Part shown: piece by piece, positions 1 through 11,572 of the stretch
Layout: the number at the start of each line of letters is the position of its first letter
Position numbering within the stretch: the stretch's first letter is position 1
From: Roridomyces roridus
Taxonomy: Eukaryota > Basidiomycota > Agaricomycetes > Agaricales > Mycenaceae
DNA: 64,000 bases
NCBI GenBank assembly: GCA_029378245.1
Contig: JARKIF010000009.1
Location: 1,302,001 to 1,366,000 of the forward strand
Direction of reading: 5' to 3'
The notes under the pieces: model-generated
Seen by the model: only the letters and a program-made list of their open reading frames with translations
Databases searched by the model: none
Told to the model about the DNA's origin: nothing
Position numbers and translations under genes: made by a program

Positions 1-428
1 ATAGTCGTGCGAACCGGACAGGACGCGCGCACCGGAGGGGTCGACGGTGAGCGCAGAGACGACCTTGTTGTGGTCCTTGAGAATGAGCTCGTGTGTCGTG
101 GGGAACTGGGGAAGATCTGACTCGTAGTCGTCGTCGGAAGGATCAAATTCGGGCTCCTCCTGCTCTTTTTCTGGAGGTGGCGGACCAGGCTCGTCGTCGT
201 CATCGTCATCCGAGACGTCGTCGGGGATCGGCTGTTTCGATGGGCCTGCTACGGGAGTTCGTGCAGGCTAAAACGGTGAATCAAGGTTTAGACGGAGTGG
301 AATAGAATAGATACCTTGGCTGTGGCGTCTTCACGCTTGGTTTTGTCGAACCTGTTCGGGTCGAGCTTCTTGTCTGGAGCCGCCTTGCCAAAACCAGAGA
401 TGCCCATAGCCGCGAAGACATCTGTCAT
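1..428 (-). CDS. WDR70-type WD40 protein, N-terminal part (runs off window)
   Basis: Two exons are visible: 428-315 and 267-1, with a 47-nt intron at 268-314. The start ATG at 428 opens MTDVFAAMGISGFGK, matching the MGFxGFGK opening typical of WDR70. An acidic stretch (PDDVSDDDDDDEPG) follows, then the first WD40 blade (THELILKDHNKVVSAL ... GARVLSGSHDY). Human WDR70 has the same order of N-terminal motif, acidic linker and 'SHEI..K..KTVSAL..DPSGAR' blade. WDR70 is a nuclear factor linked to CRL4 and H2B ubiquitination in DNA repair; that role is taken from the family, not shown here. The remaining blades lie outside the window. The frame is open across both exons. Confidence 0.85.
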
Positions 429-559
429 GGTTCCCGCAGTATTCTTTGAGTGGGGAGATGTTGTCGATATACAGGTGAAACGACGAGGGTTTCGAGTGGT
501 GCAGTCTTACATCAGTAGCGATCAACAGTGATCTACATACTTCCCTCTAAACTCCACGC

Positions 560-1283
560 TCAGTTTCCAAGTCGGACCAATGCAGCGAGCAACTCAACCC
601 CGGCCTTGTTTCCATCGACGACCCTCACGTCGCCTCCAAATCCAGTGTGGACCAGGTTCTCCATCCCAGACATCCCAGCGCATCCCAGGATCACCACATC
701 TACTCCCAACGCCGCAAGTTCTGCGCTCCCCTCCTTCATCTTGCTCTCGACGCGTTCCCCTCCCTTTTGAGCTCAAGGACTCCGAGATTCGTTAGCACCA
801 CTCCACAAAACCTGTCCGATTTCGACCCCAAAACGCGTCGACCCCACCGGCGTAGTCGAACCCAGGACCCGTCGGTTAGAATACCAAACTTATTGCCACA
901 CAACAAAGCGTGTGCGAGCGATGCCTGGAAGATGCCAAGGACAGGTTTGTCTGTGACTTCTCGTAGAGCATGGGTCAACGGATGGTCGGAAACTGCATCG
1001 AATTGGAATCTGTAACGCATTCCTCTCAATTCTGCGACTCACAACAGCTCACCAAGAACCCGTCATACTGATCCAACATTCCTCTCTCTCGAATATCCCG
1101 CATACAAGCTGTAGAGCTGAGCGTGCTTGTGGCCGCATCGTCTATGGACGGAGGGGCATCGGGTGGACCAGTATAGAACGCCAGTTTTGTTCCAGGCGGG
1201 GATCTGATGACCTCTATGAGCCCGTCCGTCACAGACTGGGTGGAATTGGGGTTGATGACCAGGATGGAAGTTTCTAGAGACAT
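560..1283 (-). pseudogene. Dcg1/hydantoin racemase-family protein, frame broken
   Basis: The start ATG at 1283 gives MSLETSILVINPNSTQSVTDGL, the classic Asp/Glu/hydantoin racemase N-terminus. A 50-nt intron (993-1042) joins FLVSC to FSDHPLTHALRE, placing the first catalytic-type Cys before SDHPL. Further down are GIFQASLAHALL, GKFGILT-like, GVLEL and the second active-site block VVILGCAGMSGM. The stop is at 560. The pieces lie in different frames: one shift falls between the GILT block and the following 'TGPGFDYAGG' block, and others near 760-850, partly in G/A runs. Family members (yeast Dcg1, linked to allantoin metabolism) are about 240 residues, which fits the total here. It may be a real pseudogene or a good gene carrying base-call errors. 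It forms a head-to-head pair with the RBR ligase, 65 bp away. Confidence 0.7.
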
Positions 1284-1348
1284 TGTAATTCTACTTCTCG
1301 AATGTGATCTCGGCTATTCGGACCGAGTGACTGTTACAATATCCCTTC

Positions 1349-2981
1349 ATGTCAGAGATTCAAGTCCTCGAGGTTGGTTCCATTCTAGTAAATTCATGGA
1401 CTGCTAATGACTTGCAGTCCATCTACCCTGACTTTTTCCCCGAAACTAACACGGACTCATTCTTGAGGCTCGAAATTCCCATTCAATTGGGACAGCCTAC
1501 GACCATTCTCATCGCGCCCGAGGACACCACTCAATGCGATATACTACTAACTCTTTCGACCCTGCCGCCTCTGCTGCTTCACATCGTCCTGAGCGAGGCG
1601 TATCCGCGACATAGTCCGCCTGAAGTCAAGATCCGCTCCCTCTACACATGGCTCTCTCCACTCCTTGCTGGCCGCCTCTCCCATATCTTGCAAGATATGT
1701 GGCAACCCGGAGAGGAAGTTCTATTCGATTGGGTAGAACTCATCCGGGGCGGAGAATTCCTCGCCAAACTGGATGTTATCCAGCCTTCCGGGGCCATTAA
1801 AATTCGACATCTAGCACCCGAGCGACTCGGCACCTTTCTAACGTCTTATGACGACTCCGCTAGAGCGTCTGCCTTCTCGCAATCTTCTTACCCTTGTGCT
1901 GTCTGCTTGACGACAATCAAGGGCTCCAAGTGTCTTCAACTTGCCTGCTCCCATATCTTCTGTCGATCTTGTCTGTTTGATTATTGGTCACTGTGTATCG
2001 AAGAGGGAAGCGTCGAGGTGAGCCAACTAATCATTGCGAAGGAACTGCCGATAACTCGTTCTCAGCATCTCGGCTGCCCCGACCCTGCATGTATCAAAAT
2101 AGGGCGAAGTTCGAGAGAGGAAGAGATTGCACGAGTTGTGTCTGAAGACGCTGTTAAACGATGGCGATGGCTGAGGGAGAAACTCATGTACGAGAAAGGT
2201 TCGTTTCTAGTCGTTCCGAGGCATTGCCTAAATTTTGTGCTACAGACCCTACACTTGTGCACTGCCCTTTGACGAATTGTCAGGGCCCTGTGCCCAAACC
2301 GCCCGATTCTGAATCTGGCTCTGGTGGGGACAGGTAAGTCTCTTTGCAGTGGTCTTGTCCTGTCAATTCTGATGTTTTCGGAGGTTGCGGATCTGCCCCA
2401 CCTGTTCCTTTTCATTTTGCGCTTTCTGCAAAAGGACATGTGAGCATCTTGTTTGTGTTTCACGCATCATCTCATTGATCTTTTAGGGCACGGCAGTGTG
2501 CAAGAATGCCCAATCTCGCACGGAGAAACCGTCGTCCTGGAATACCTCGCATCAGAGGAAAATTCCATGGAACGCAAGACCATGGAGCAACGCTTTGGCA
2601 AAAAGATTCTACAGAGGCTGGTGGCCCAATACCACGAGGACCAGCTTAACAAGAAATGGCTGGCCGATTCGACCATGGCCTGCCCGGGCTGTGGCTTGAA
2701 CATCGAGAAGAGTTTGGGATTGTAACCATGTAAGACGATGCTTCCCTCAGCGCCCATGCCCTCAATTTTTTTCGCAGATGACATGCGGGAAATGCACTCA
2801 GCATTTCTGTTACAGGTCAGACAGCTCTGTCGGCAGTACCCTCGCTGATTTTTTTTCCAGGTGCGGCACGAAATTATCCGCGAAGGAGCCCTACAAGCAC
2901 TTCTCCGATTCCCGGAACGTGCGGTGCTACAACAAGCTCTTTGACTTTGAAGCCGAGGATCTTGAATGGGAGCCCTTTTAG
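1349..2981 (+). CDS. RWD-RBR E3 ubiquitin ligase (RNF14/Itt1 type)
   Basis: The start ATG is at 1349. A 45-nt intron (1373-1417) joins MSEIQVLE to SIYPDF, the YPxxF-type core of an RWD domain. The first RING follows (CAVCLTTIKG ... CSHIFCRSC), then an IBR (CPxC pairs, CPTCSFSFCAFC) and a second RING (CPGCGLNIEKS ... HMTCGKCTQHFCYRC). This order matches RNF14 and yeast Itt1, which transfer ubiquitin through a Cys of RING2 (here in the HMTC segment) and act in ribosome-linked quality control. Further introns lie near 2018-2066, 2202-2245, 2334-2384, 2438-2487, 2729-2777 and 2814-2860. One extra T at 2720-2721 puts GLNIEKSLG and CNHMTC in different frames, so the model needs a one-base correction. 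No other break was seen. Confidence 0.88.
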
Positions 2982-3344
2982 AGTAAAGGAGGATCGTATA
3001 CACTGGGCTTCGAGAATCGAAGGGGATTGTGTAAAATTGTAGAGGAGAACATTTGATGGCTGTGCACTTGTTTGAATTGCAAACCGAGACATATTCTTTC
3101 CGAACCGAGACATCCTTCTCCCTATAAAACTCTTGTGCTCGTTTTCTCCTCTCTCCCCTGCTTCACCTCGCAAGTGAGACAGACGGCCAGGACGACAGCA
3201 CATTGATACCACTTTGTGTCAATACCCTCTGCTATTCCATACCCGCCGCTCTCCACATCCTTGTACACTAACCTATCCTAATCCTCGTACACTTCAAGGG
3301 GACCAGCTTGCGTTCGAAGCCTTGCCCGCCTTCCCGACCTAGTC

Positions 3345-6300
3345 ATGGAAATATACACCACATCTTTCACTTATCCACGCCGGTCGCGACACGCTCATTC
3401 CGCCCCTTCTTCTCTCGAATTTCCGGGCGCGGAGATCAGGCTCTCTTCGGTCGAACCCTACCCTGGCGCACACCATCTCCCCCATGTAAACAATATTTCC
3501 GACACGAACACCCACCCCGATGGCGAGGCCATCCAGCAGCTCGTTATGATGGCCATGTCCCTCCATGGCTGCCATATCTCGTACTTCATGGTAGAGCCCG
3601 GCCGGTATGTCTCCTTACTGGCTTTTCACCCACTGTGTCTCACCCAGACAGGTGGAACTTTTACATTACTGGCGCATATCAACAAGTGATGCTCGCTCGC
3701 GGTATGATATTGAAAGAGTGCCCAATTCAGGTGTGTTCATCCAAGACACATTTTCATATGCAGGGTCTGACGTATTCTCGATCCCAGCATCGCGCAGCGA
3801 TCAAAGTTGCTCGGTCCGAGATTCTCGACTCGCCTTCTTTGAATCCCAGCCTCAAAGCAGAAGTCCGCCGGCGGTTGGATGAAATCGCGTCCCAGACACT
3901 TGCGCATATAGCCGTCGTCAATAGCCCGCTTGCGCTCTCCAACCGCACCCCGCCCGACGGAATCAGTAACAGCGGAGGCTGGTCGGGTCTCGAGACCGAG
4001 CGCGTCTGCGAATTGGTCGTCACGGGACAAGGCGATTCGGTTGACCTTGCCAGAGTGCGACTGTTGGTGATGCTCGACGAGCTGGTCCGTGCCCCTCTAT
4101 AGCTTCCACGGTTATGACTGACCGCCATTTTCACAGAGCGGACTTCATGCCGAGATGTGTGAAATTGATCACAAATTGCACGCCATCATTGCGGGGAGAA
4201 AACGCGCTGTATTACAGACCATTCAAGAGGAAACGGCTACCAATATCTACCTTCCCTCGCCCCTGCAGGGCCTCATGGGGGCGGAACGATCTGGTTCTGA
4301 TTCCCCGGCGCTCAATCCCAGAAATGGAAACGCGATTTGGATCACAGGCGAGTTCTTCGGAGTGCAGCGAGCACGAGACATGCTATTCCAACTCTCTGTC
4401 AATAAGGTTCGCTCGTTTCTTCGTCTCTGTTGGAAGTACGCTCACACTCTTCCAGAGTAAATCAGTCATATCCAGAGACACTGCGATACTGCCCCGTAAG
4501 CTGGATTGGATGGTCACTGACCGCGCGGACGGTTAGTTCTCAACTCGCTCAGATCATTTCCTTTACTCATTTTCTTGCAGACCTCAAGTCGATTGTCAGC
4601 GACAATGGTACTTTCATCCAGTTCCCCCCTCTGGGGAGCTCCACGAGCTTGATTACCGTGTACGGTGACCACCGCGTCAACATTCAGCGGACTATCAGGT
4701 CAATTATGGCGCTTGTGAGTATTATCAATCCTCAAAAAAATTATACGGCTGACATGGAATCCAGGCGTGCCATTACTACGTCGGATCCTTCTGGTTGTTG
4801 CCTATGCAGTTCAACGCTTTGCTGCCCCCGGCAACGTTGAATGCCTCGCAGATGACGAATCTGCTCAAGCAAATTGCTGTTACCTCGGGCGCGGAAGTCG
4901 TCTTTAAAAGCATGTGCTTCGAAATGCACGGCCTGGAGCCTGAAGTTCGTACTGCTGTGGGTAGGGTCATGGAGCTTGAGATGATCCAGGTCGGTGGATG
5001 CCCTTCTTCTAGACAGTGAATCCTTAAAATTTCGGCAGGCATTCCACCACGAGATTCGATTCCAGATCGAACTTGCAAACGAGCATCGTGAATTCATCAG
5101 TGGAAAGAAAAATGGCAAAATAAACAAGATCATGCAAACCACCAACGTTAAAATCAAGTTCGAGACGTTCAACGACCATAATTTCTTGATCGACATCTCG
5201 GGTAACGATGGGTCAATCTTGCAGGGTCTCTCGCTCCTGCAGGAGGAGCTACCGTCCGAGATCTCTTTCCACGTCCCGGAGGCGTATCACAAACGAATCA
5301 TTGGTGTTGGAGGGCGGAGCATTCAGCGGATCATGAAAAAATACGGTGTTTACGTCAAGTTTTCAAACGCCGAAGAATTTGCAGCCCTCGGCGGGTACAA
5401 CGACAACGACGACAATGTCATTGCCAGAACGCCATCCAAGAATTCCATCAACCTGGACAATCTCAAGCAGTCCGTGATGGAATTGGTGAATCCAAAGGAC
5501 AAGGACTACATCAACGAGACGGTCTCTATCCCGCGCCGGTACCACCGTACTCTATTGGGCGAAAAGAGCATCTTCATTCACGACATTGAGACCAAGACCA
5601 ATTCCCACGTTCGTTTCCCCCACAAGGAAACAGCATCCGATATCGTCACGATATTCGGGCCAGAGAGCCAGGTACAGATTGCGGCTGCCATGTTGCTGGT
5701 GCGTGCTTTTCCTCACCACCAGAGGTCCTCTGCTGACTGTCCATCCAGGATCACGTGCCTTTCGAGGCCGACATGACGGTTCCCCCGAGCGCTGAGCTGT
5801 CCCGCCTTTGTGTCTCGGCGGACTTCAATAATCTAGTCGAGCGCATCAAGCGTGAACTGCAGGTGTCCATCGTGCCAAACATCAAAATGCCTCGCGAGTC
5901 CTCGGGGACAGAAACGCCGACGGAATATACTTTCAAGTTCCGTTGTCAACGAAGCAATAGCGACTTTTTGATCACGGCCAGGGAAATGCTGGAACAATTC
6001 CTGGCCAATCATAGCATCCACCTGTTCCCTTCTCCAGTTATGCACGTGCATAAACGGGGAGATTCTTTTGCGGAGGCTTTCCCTCATTTCGACAGCAAGC
6101 TCTTGTCCACTGCCCGGACTCATCATGAATCCGAAGATATGGGACGTCCGGATATCGCAGGGGACCGACGATTGAGGATGGCAAACTCATCTCCAGATGT
6201 GAAAGCCTTGTTCAACTCCCCCGCGTACATCTACAATCTCGACGACCACAGTGACCAAGCCAGCTATTTGTCCGGGTCGTCCTTGTCCGGAGCCTCACTT

Positions 6301-6760
6301 GACTACTGGACACCCTTGCCGCCCATTGTGCGTTGTATGTTTTTCTTTCCTTGTTAGTGCTTACACTCTTCCATAGGGATCTGGCATTCCTCATCGTACG
6401 AAACACACGGAGGATGCCCTCAAGCGAGGCTCAGATTCGCTTCTCGAGGCCAAGTTGAAAGAACAGATCTCGAAACCTCGTTCTTTGCAAAACCGAGCCC
6501 AGTCGCTCGACTTGACGTATTCTCTTTCCCGTATCACGGAGTCGTCTTCTCGCCTCCCTCCCCCGGACTCGCCGACGACCTCGACAGGCGAGAATGGGGA
6601 TTCGAGCCCGACCTCCGTGACGGCACCATCTTTCCCCAGTGTTTATGGCAACTCTGGCTCTGGCTCCATCTCGCGTTCCGCGGTGATTGGGACTGCAATT
6701 CAGCGCCCCGACCTCGGTGTCGAAGAAGTTTCACGCGTTATTTCCAATCTTGGTTTGTAA
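3345..6760 (+). CDS. Multi-KH-domain RNA-binding protein
   Basis: A large multi-exon gene starts at ATG 3345 (MEIYTTSFTYPRRS) and stops at 6760. Several KH-like modules are recognisable. The clearest has a GxxG-type loop in RIIGVGGRSIQRIMKKYGVYVKF (about 5290-5360). Earlier ones are degenerate (IIAGRKRAVLQTIQEETATNI; GKKNGKINKIMQTTNVKIKF; LLGEKSIFIHDIETKTNSHVRF). The C-terminal third is Ser/Pro-rich and probably disordered (SSRLPPPDSPTTS ... SRVISNLGL). The overall plan resembles fungal Bicaudal-C/vigilin-like KH proteins that bind mRNA. The specific target cannot be read from sequence. Introns are short and most sit between KH modules. No frame break was noticed. Confidence 0.82.
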
Positions 6761-6910
6761 CCGGCCCAAAATGTACAGCCTTCTACATCCCTACTCCCCT
6801 CCTTGACGGTTTGTATTACATATCACATTTCCTGTCTGTATATTACGCTTGGTGTTCGTCTAATAGAATGTGTGATACAAGTTGAGTCCGATTGCGCATT
6901 ATAAGTGTAA

Positions 6911-8458
6911 CTAGTAGACGATCCACGGAACTTCGTAGAAAACAAAGTCGAAGAATTCCTGCTCCATCAATGTCTGATACTCTCCGGCAAACTCTTCCTC
7001 GGTGCTGGCCTTGCCGCTCGAGCGATTGGAGCGTGGTCTGAGATACGCGAATTGTGACTGGAGGACACCAAACGTCTTCTTGGCCGATTTGGGGTCAGGC
7101 TACAGGAGGGTGATTAGACGACAAACAAAGCCAATACCAAATCGCGAACCTTGACCACCACTCCAGTGTAGTTTGCAGGAAGGCCGTATCGTAAGACACT
7201 TTCGACAAACAAACGGACAACCTTGAGATGGACGAGCATCTGTAAGGATTCCGAGAAATTTGTTCTCGACAGACGGAGGAGTTCGGTCTGTATAATCAGC
7301 ATTAGCGTTTCGAAGACCAGATAATCTTACCCAGAGCTCCTTCTCAGTCGTATCGGCCGTTTCCAACTCTTGTTGCTGCTTGGCCAATTCTTCTTCTGAG
7401 AAAACAAAGTCCCGAACGATGAATCTGCCGGGGTTGATTAGTCAACGGAGAGGGCGGGAACATGAACGCACTTGTTCTCTCGGCATTTCTGAACGAACTC
7501 ATCGTGTACCCTCCGGAAGACTACCACGCTGAATAGTGTGTACTCCTCGTCAGAAGCAATGGATCTAGGAGGGAGATGAGCTCCACGCGACACTTCAGAT
7601 TAAATACGCATACGCCGTGGACCTAGGGACGACCATGGAGCCTAGGTGCTCGTATTTAGCGTGCCAGTCCTTGACATTCGCTCTTGGGTAGAATGTTAGC
7701 GCAGAGGGAGGCATACAGGAAAGGGTAGACTCACTTGGGCACGGCCACCAGCAGCGTCTCGAGATACTCGGAGTCCTGCACAAAGTCCTCCTTCGAGACA
7801 ACGTCCACCAGAGAGCGCAAAGAAAGGTTGCCCCTGGGAAGAGTTAGTGGAGTTTAGTTGCTCGAGAACGATCATACGTCTTCTTGCGTTGCATCTGCAC
7901 CAAAGAGCCCTTGACCAAGTTGTAGTTTGTGAGTTTAGCTTTCATAGCGTTGTCTATGGAGACCATTTCCTGCGAGAGCATTAGGGCCACAAATTTGGCA
8001 ATAAAAGAGCCGCACCTTGTTCAGGGTGTCCATAATCTCGCGCAGTCCCCGCTGGATACCATATCGCCCTTCGTTCCATTTCCAGTCCTTGATGAGATAG
8101 TCATCCACGCTCTGCTCGTTGACCAGGACATGATCCTTTAGTTTAGAGGGGTCATTGTTCAACAAATTCCGCAGGGTATCAACCGTTTTGGCGACGGTGT
8201 TGGTGAAGAATGTTTCTTGCTTTGGGAGCTCCTCGGAGAGGGATATGAGGCCGTCCAAGGTGCCTGTCTGCGATATAATCGGCACGGAGCAACTGTTGAC
8301 CTAGCCGATGTACCGACCTTGAAGGATGGGATCGAGAGCTGGGCGACGAGAGTGGACTTTGACTGTTGGGACAGCTTGGGAGAAACTTCCTGGAGCAGGC
8401 CCTCCGAGTCGCCATCCTGGGGTACGGCGATGAGCCAGGTACTTTGATCAGACGGCAT
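6911..8458 (-). CDS. VMA5: V-type ATPase subunit C (Vma5)
   Basis: The start at 8458 gives [14 protein letters not shown], the family's conserved opening, and the protein ends [13 protein letters not shown] at 6911. Characteristic blocks in order are [86 protein letters not shown] and [13 protein letters not shown]. Subunit C links the peripheral stalks to V1 on the vacuole and endomembranes, and controls reversible V1-Vo assembly. About eight exons give roughly 390 residues, the expected length. The start codon lies only 36 bp from the divergent sulfurtransferase start at 8495, so the two 5' ends must share a tiny promoter or overlap. Confidence 0.95.
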
Positions 8459-8494
8459 ATCGAGAGAGAGCGTCAGTGGTGGCCTATTTTGGAC

Positions 8495-9702
8495 ATGTTG
8501 CTCTCGCCCAACAAACTCAGATCGCTTTTGGGGTCCACCAATCGCGTGGTTTTGCTCGATGCTACTTGGTTTATGCCCAACTCTCCTCGCCTGGCGAGAG
8601 CTGAATTTCAAGGAAAGCGACTACCAAATGCACAATTTCTGGATCTGGATCAAGTAGCTTCCTCGCATCCTTTGGGACTCAAGTCGGTTCATTTCACTTC
8701 CTGGGCCCATTTTTCATATTGTTTTGAAGGCACATGATGCCCAATGGCGAGACCTTTGCGCGGGCTTGCGGTATTTTATTTCGCTTCGCATCGTACCACG
8801 TTTGACGGCGGATAGAAAAGTTCGGGATTGGGCCTTCGACTCATGTGGTCATTTACGATGCTCATGGAGGTCTGTTGGTATCTTGGACCTTCTATTCTTC
8901 ATTCTTACAGATACCAGTCTTCTCCTCGCCTCGCGCGCTTTTCATGTTCCAATCGTTCGGGCACCGAAACTCTGCCATTTTGGACGGTGGCCTGCCCCGC
9001 TGGGAAGCAGAGGGTCTGCCGCTAGAAACTGGAGAATTCCATGAATCTGAGGTCCAAGAAACAAAGTATCCCATCCCGAGCCTGGATGCCGACGTGATTA
9101 AAAGTATGGCCATCCCCTCCTTGGTACCAGTTTTGAACCGAGACCGGCGCAGGCTACGAGCAGATGGTCTCCAACTCGACGCTTGTCCCCTTGCAGACGC
9201 CAGGAGCTGAACTAGTCCTAGATGCACGATCGCGTGGACGGTAAGTGGGTGAGCTCCACATATACTGTATGTATGGTGATACTTTAAGCAGTTATTTGGG
9301 GATGGATCCCGAGCCTCGACCCGGACTTTCTTCTGGCCACATTCCAAATTCATTCTCCCTGCCTTTCAATCTCTTTTTACAGAACACAACTGCCGCAAAC
9401 GGGGTCACGTACACCACAATGCTGCCGAAAGAGCAAATCCGTGCTGCCGTCATTGAAGCTGTAGGCATCGAGCGCGCAAACTCCGTGTTCGCTGCGCAGA
9501 TGCCAGTGATAGCAAGCTGTGGAAGCGGCATGACAGCTGCTGTGCTCTGGTTGGGCTTACAGCTTTTGGAGGTCAAACGAACAAGCATCTACGATGAGGT
9601 GAGCGATTAAGGGATGCTGGCATACCATTTGCTAACGCGGGCTTCTAGTCGTGGACTGGGTATAGTATGCGTCCGTCGAGCAAAATAGCCAAGGCGGAGT
9701 GA
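8495..9702 (+). CDS. TUM1: 3-mercaptopyruvate/thiosulfate sulfurtransferase (Tum1 type)
   Basis: A tandem rhodanese-domain protein starts at ATG 8495 (MLLSPNKLRSLLGS) and ends SSKIAKAE* at 9702. The N-terminal, non-catalytic rhodanese domain shows VVLLDATWFMP, PNAQFLDLDQVAS, VVIYDAHGVFSSPRALFMF and LDGGLPRWEAEGLPLE. The C-terminal catalytic domain shows LVLDARSRGRY, GHIPNSFSLPF and the active-site loop CGSGMTAAV, where Cys receives the sulfane sulfur. CGSG fits mercaptopyruvate sulfurtransferase better than the CRKG of rhodanese. In yeast Tum1 feeds sulfur to the Uba4-Urm1 tRNA thiolation pathway. Six short introns were placed, with exons joining in frame (for example DAHG to VFSSPRAL). Confidence 0.92.
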
Positions 9703-9790
9703 AGGTATTATTATTATGCAAAGTGGTGGTACATTTTATTAACACGAATAGACCCAAAATTATGTGCAAAGCGAGCTCTCATACAGCGTG

Positions 9791-10350
9791 TTACAAAATT
9801 TGAATGAATGGTGGTGGCCGCAAGGCCGGGACTTTGCCGACTAGACGCGCAGCTGGATGGATATCAGCGCCAGAATCCAGGCAGTGTAAGAGCTGTGACG
9901 CACGCCGACCAGTGTACTCGACCTGCACACGATGCCGCTTTCCCCTCCGCAGGATGGTCAGGTTCCAGCTATCGAACGCGCGGTCAGGGCCTCTGGAAAC
10001 GACGAAAGAAAGAAAGGATGGCGCACCTCTCGGAAAGCAAGGCGTTAAAGTTCTTCTTCTGGATGGTCTGCAGCAGTTGTTGTCTGGCAAAGACGACCGC
10101 CTTGCGCAGTTCTGCCGCGTCGTCGACTGCGGGGGAGCTGGAAGACGTATGTGCCACACGTGTCCGCGTCGCTGACGGATGCAATGTCAATATCTGTTGC
10201 CTGTGTCAGAACGGATGCAACTGCAACACAGGGGAGCAAGGGAAGAGACGGACCCTCGTCGTCGTCGTCACCCTCGTAGAACACGGGTTTGATCGCCTTT
10301 CTGTCGACGACCTCCCATGGAATCTCTCTTCTGCGAAAGTGCCAGAGCAT
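9791..10350 (-). CDS. Hypothetical protein
   Basis: A weakly supported minus-strand gene. A possible start at 10350 opens MLWHFRRREIPWEVVDRKA with an acidic patch (EGDDDDEG). A short intron near 10135-10170 would join this to AAELRKAVVFARQQLL, QTIQKKNFNALLSER, an amphipathic helix-like stretch, and a second intron near 9990-10025 leads to the tail. I do not recognise the family. The exon-like composition in the middle and the plausible splice sites argue for a real gene, but the 3' exon frame and the stop (taken here at 9791) are uncertain. Confidence 0.35.
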
Positions 10351-10664
10351 GGTTATAGAGAGGGAATGTGATTTGTATTCGCAGCTGTCCTTTCGGGTTA
10401 TATTATAGGACGGAAACGAGTTTTGATTGCGATCGTGCTGAATAAAGAGAGCGTTAAGGGTGTCAAAGCAGACAAGCATTTGATATTCATTCGGAGCAAA
10501 TCCCGTAGATCCTTGCGCCCCCGACTCCGACCCTCTCCGACCCCGAGGGCGGGAGACTTGTCGATCCCGTAATCTTCTCTGACACAAACGGAGCAGCGCG
10601 GCGTTTCCAAATCGAGATACTCGTCCATTCGCTCAAAAAGGAAATAACGGTACAAAGTTTTGTT
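10351..10664. other. Intergenic stretch, no confident gene
   Basis: About 310 bp between the hypothetical gene's start and the stop of the copper-protein gene. It should hold the 3' UTR of the latter and the promoter of the former. An open frame on the minus strand (10398-10655) has no recognisable similarity and I do not call it. Confidence 0.5.
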
Positions 10665-11389
10665 CTAGACAGTAACGGCAGCTGCGCCGACAAGGGCTGC
10701 TCCAAGGACCATCAAGTACTCGACAGGGAGACGGAGAGCGACCGCGGAGGACGGCGGCGGACTCGTGGAGGATGGGGAGGACCCGCTAGCAGTTGCGGAT
10801 CCACTGGCCGAGCTGCTCGACGTGCCATTCGAACAAGCAATATTGGAGAAGCTCGCGTTGCTCGAGAGGGTCAAGTCGACGCATTGGAACAGTTCGCCGT
10901 CTCCGCCGTCAAAGACAATCTCCAAAGTCACGTTCATCCCGTCCTGGAGTCCAGTCGCATTGGTCTTGGACAAGTCGAGAGGCAGGCAGAAAGTGCCCTC
11001 GCCCGAGGCCTTGACAAAGTTGGTAATGCCGGTGAAGTCCGTGAAAGCATCGGGTGCCGCAGCCGTGGAAAGTGTCACGCCGACTGGGGCATATAAGCGA
11101 CAAGGACACCGGAAACAAGACCATCAACGCACCGACCCAGCTGGCATGCTCCGAATTGAGAGTGTAAAAACCGCCGGTCAAGGGAAAGACGGTACGGTTG
11201 ACCACTTTGGAGTATCCGTCTGGAAGAATATAAGCACCGGTGAAAAAATACCCAACGCATCGACGGACCGCAGACGTTGGGCTCGTCGTCTTCGACAAAC
11301 GGACCGCGGGGCGGCGGGAACATCATTTGGAAGTGGGCATTAGCGAGAGCGACAAGGCTCGCGAGCATGAGGGTCGTGGAGGCCAGCAT
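10665..11389 (-). CDS. BIM1-like (LPMO-like, X325) copper-binding GPI-anchored protein
   Basis: The start at 11389 gives a signal peptide ([18 protein letters not shown]) with predicted cleavage just before [11 protein letters not shown], so the mature protein begins with the His that forms the copper brace in LPMO-like BIM1 proteins. Introns are at 11220-11268 and near 11056-11099; the exons join [17 protein letters not shown] and [18 protein letters not shown]. Conserved blocks are [20 protein letters not shown] and [16 protein letters not shown] Ser/Thr-rich linker and a hydrophobic tail ([19 protein letters not shown]) point to a GPI anchor. The family includes Cryptococcus Bim1, a copper-acquisition factor at the cell surface. 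I take the ATG at 11389 over one 39 bp upstream because it gives a clean signal peptide. Confidence 0.88.
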
Positions 11390-11572
11390 CGTTGGTTGAG
11401 GTGCGGGGGACTGGTTCCAAGAGAGCAAAGCATTCTGTTTAAGTATACAGCGACGCGATCAGGAGAAAAAGTTTGTTAGGGGTTACTCCGTTTGGAAAGA
11501 CAAAATCTTCTTTTGATGGTGCTGATGGCAGTGATGGGTTAGGCGTTAGGCGTTAGGCGACAGGCCTGGAAA

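Noticed and set aside
2715..2730. Programmed frameshifting to explain the frame changes
   Set aside because: Sites differ in sequence and direction, lack slippery heptamers or downstream structure, and hit genes not known to frameshift.
10398..10655. 85-codon minus-strand frame between the copper protein and the hypothetical gene
   Set aside because: No similarity, unusual composition, and it lies where the 3' UTR of the copper-protein gene is expected.
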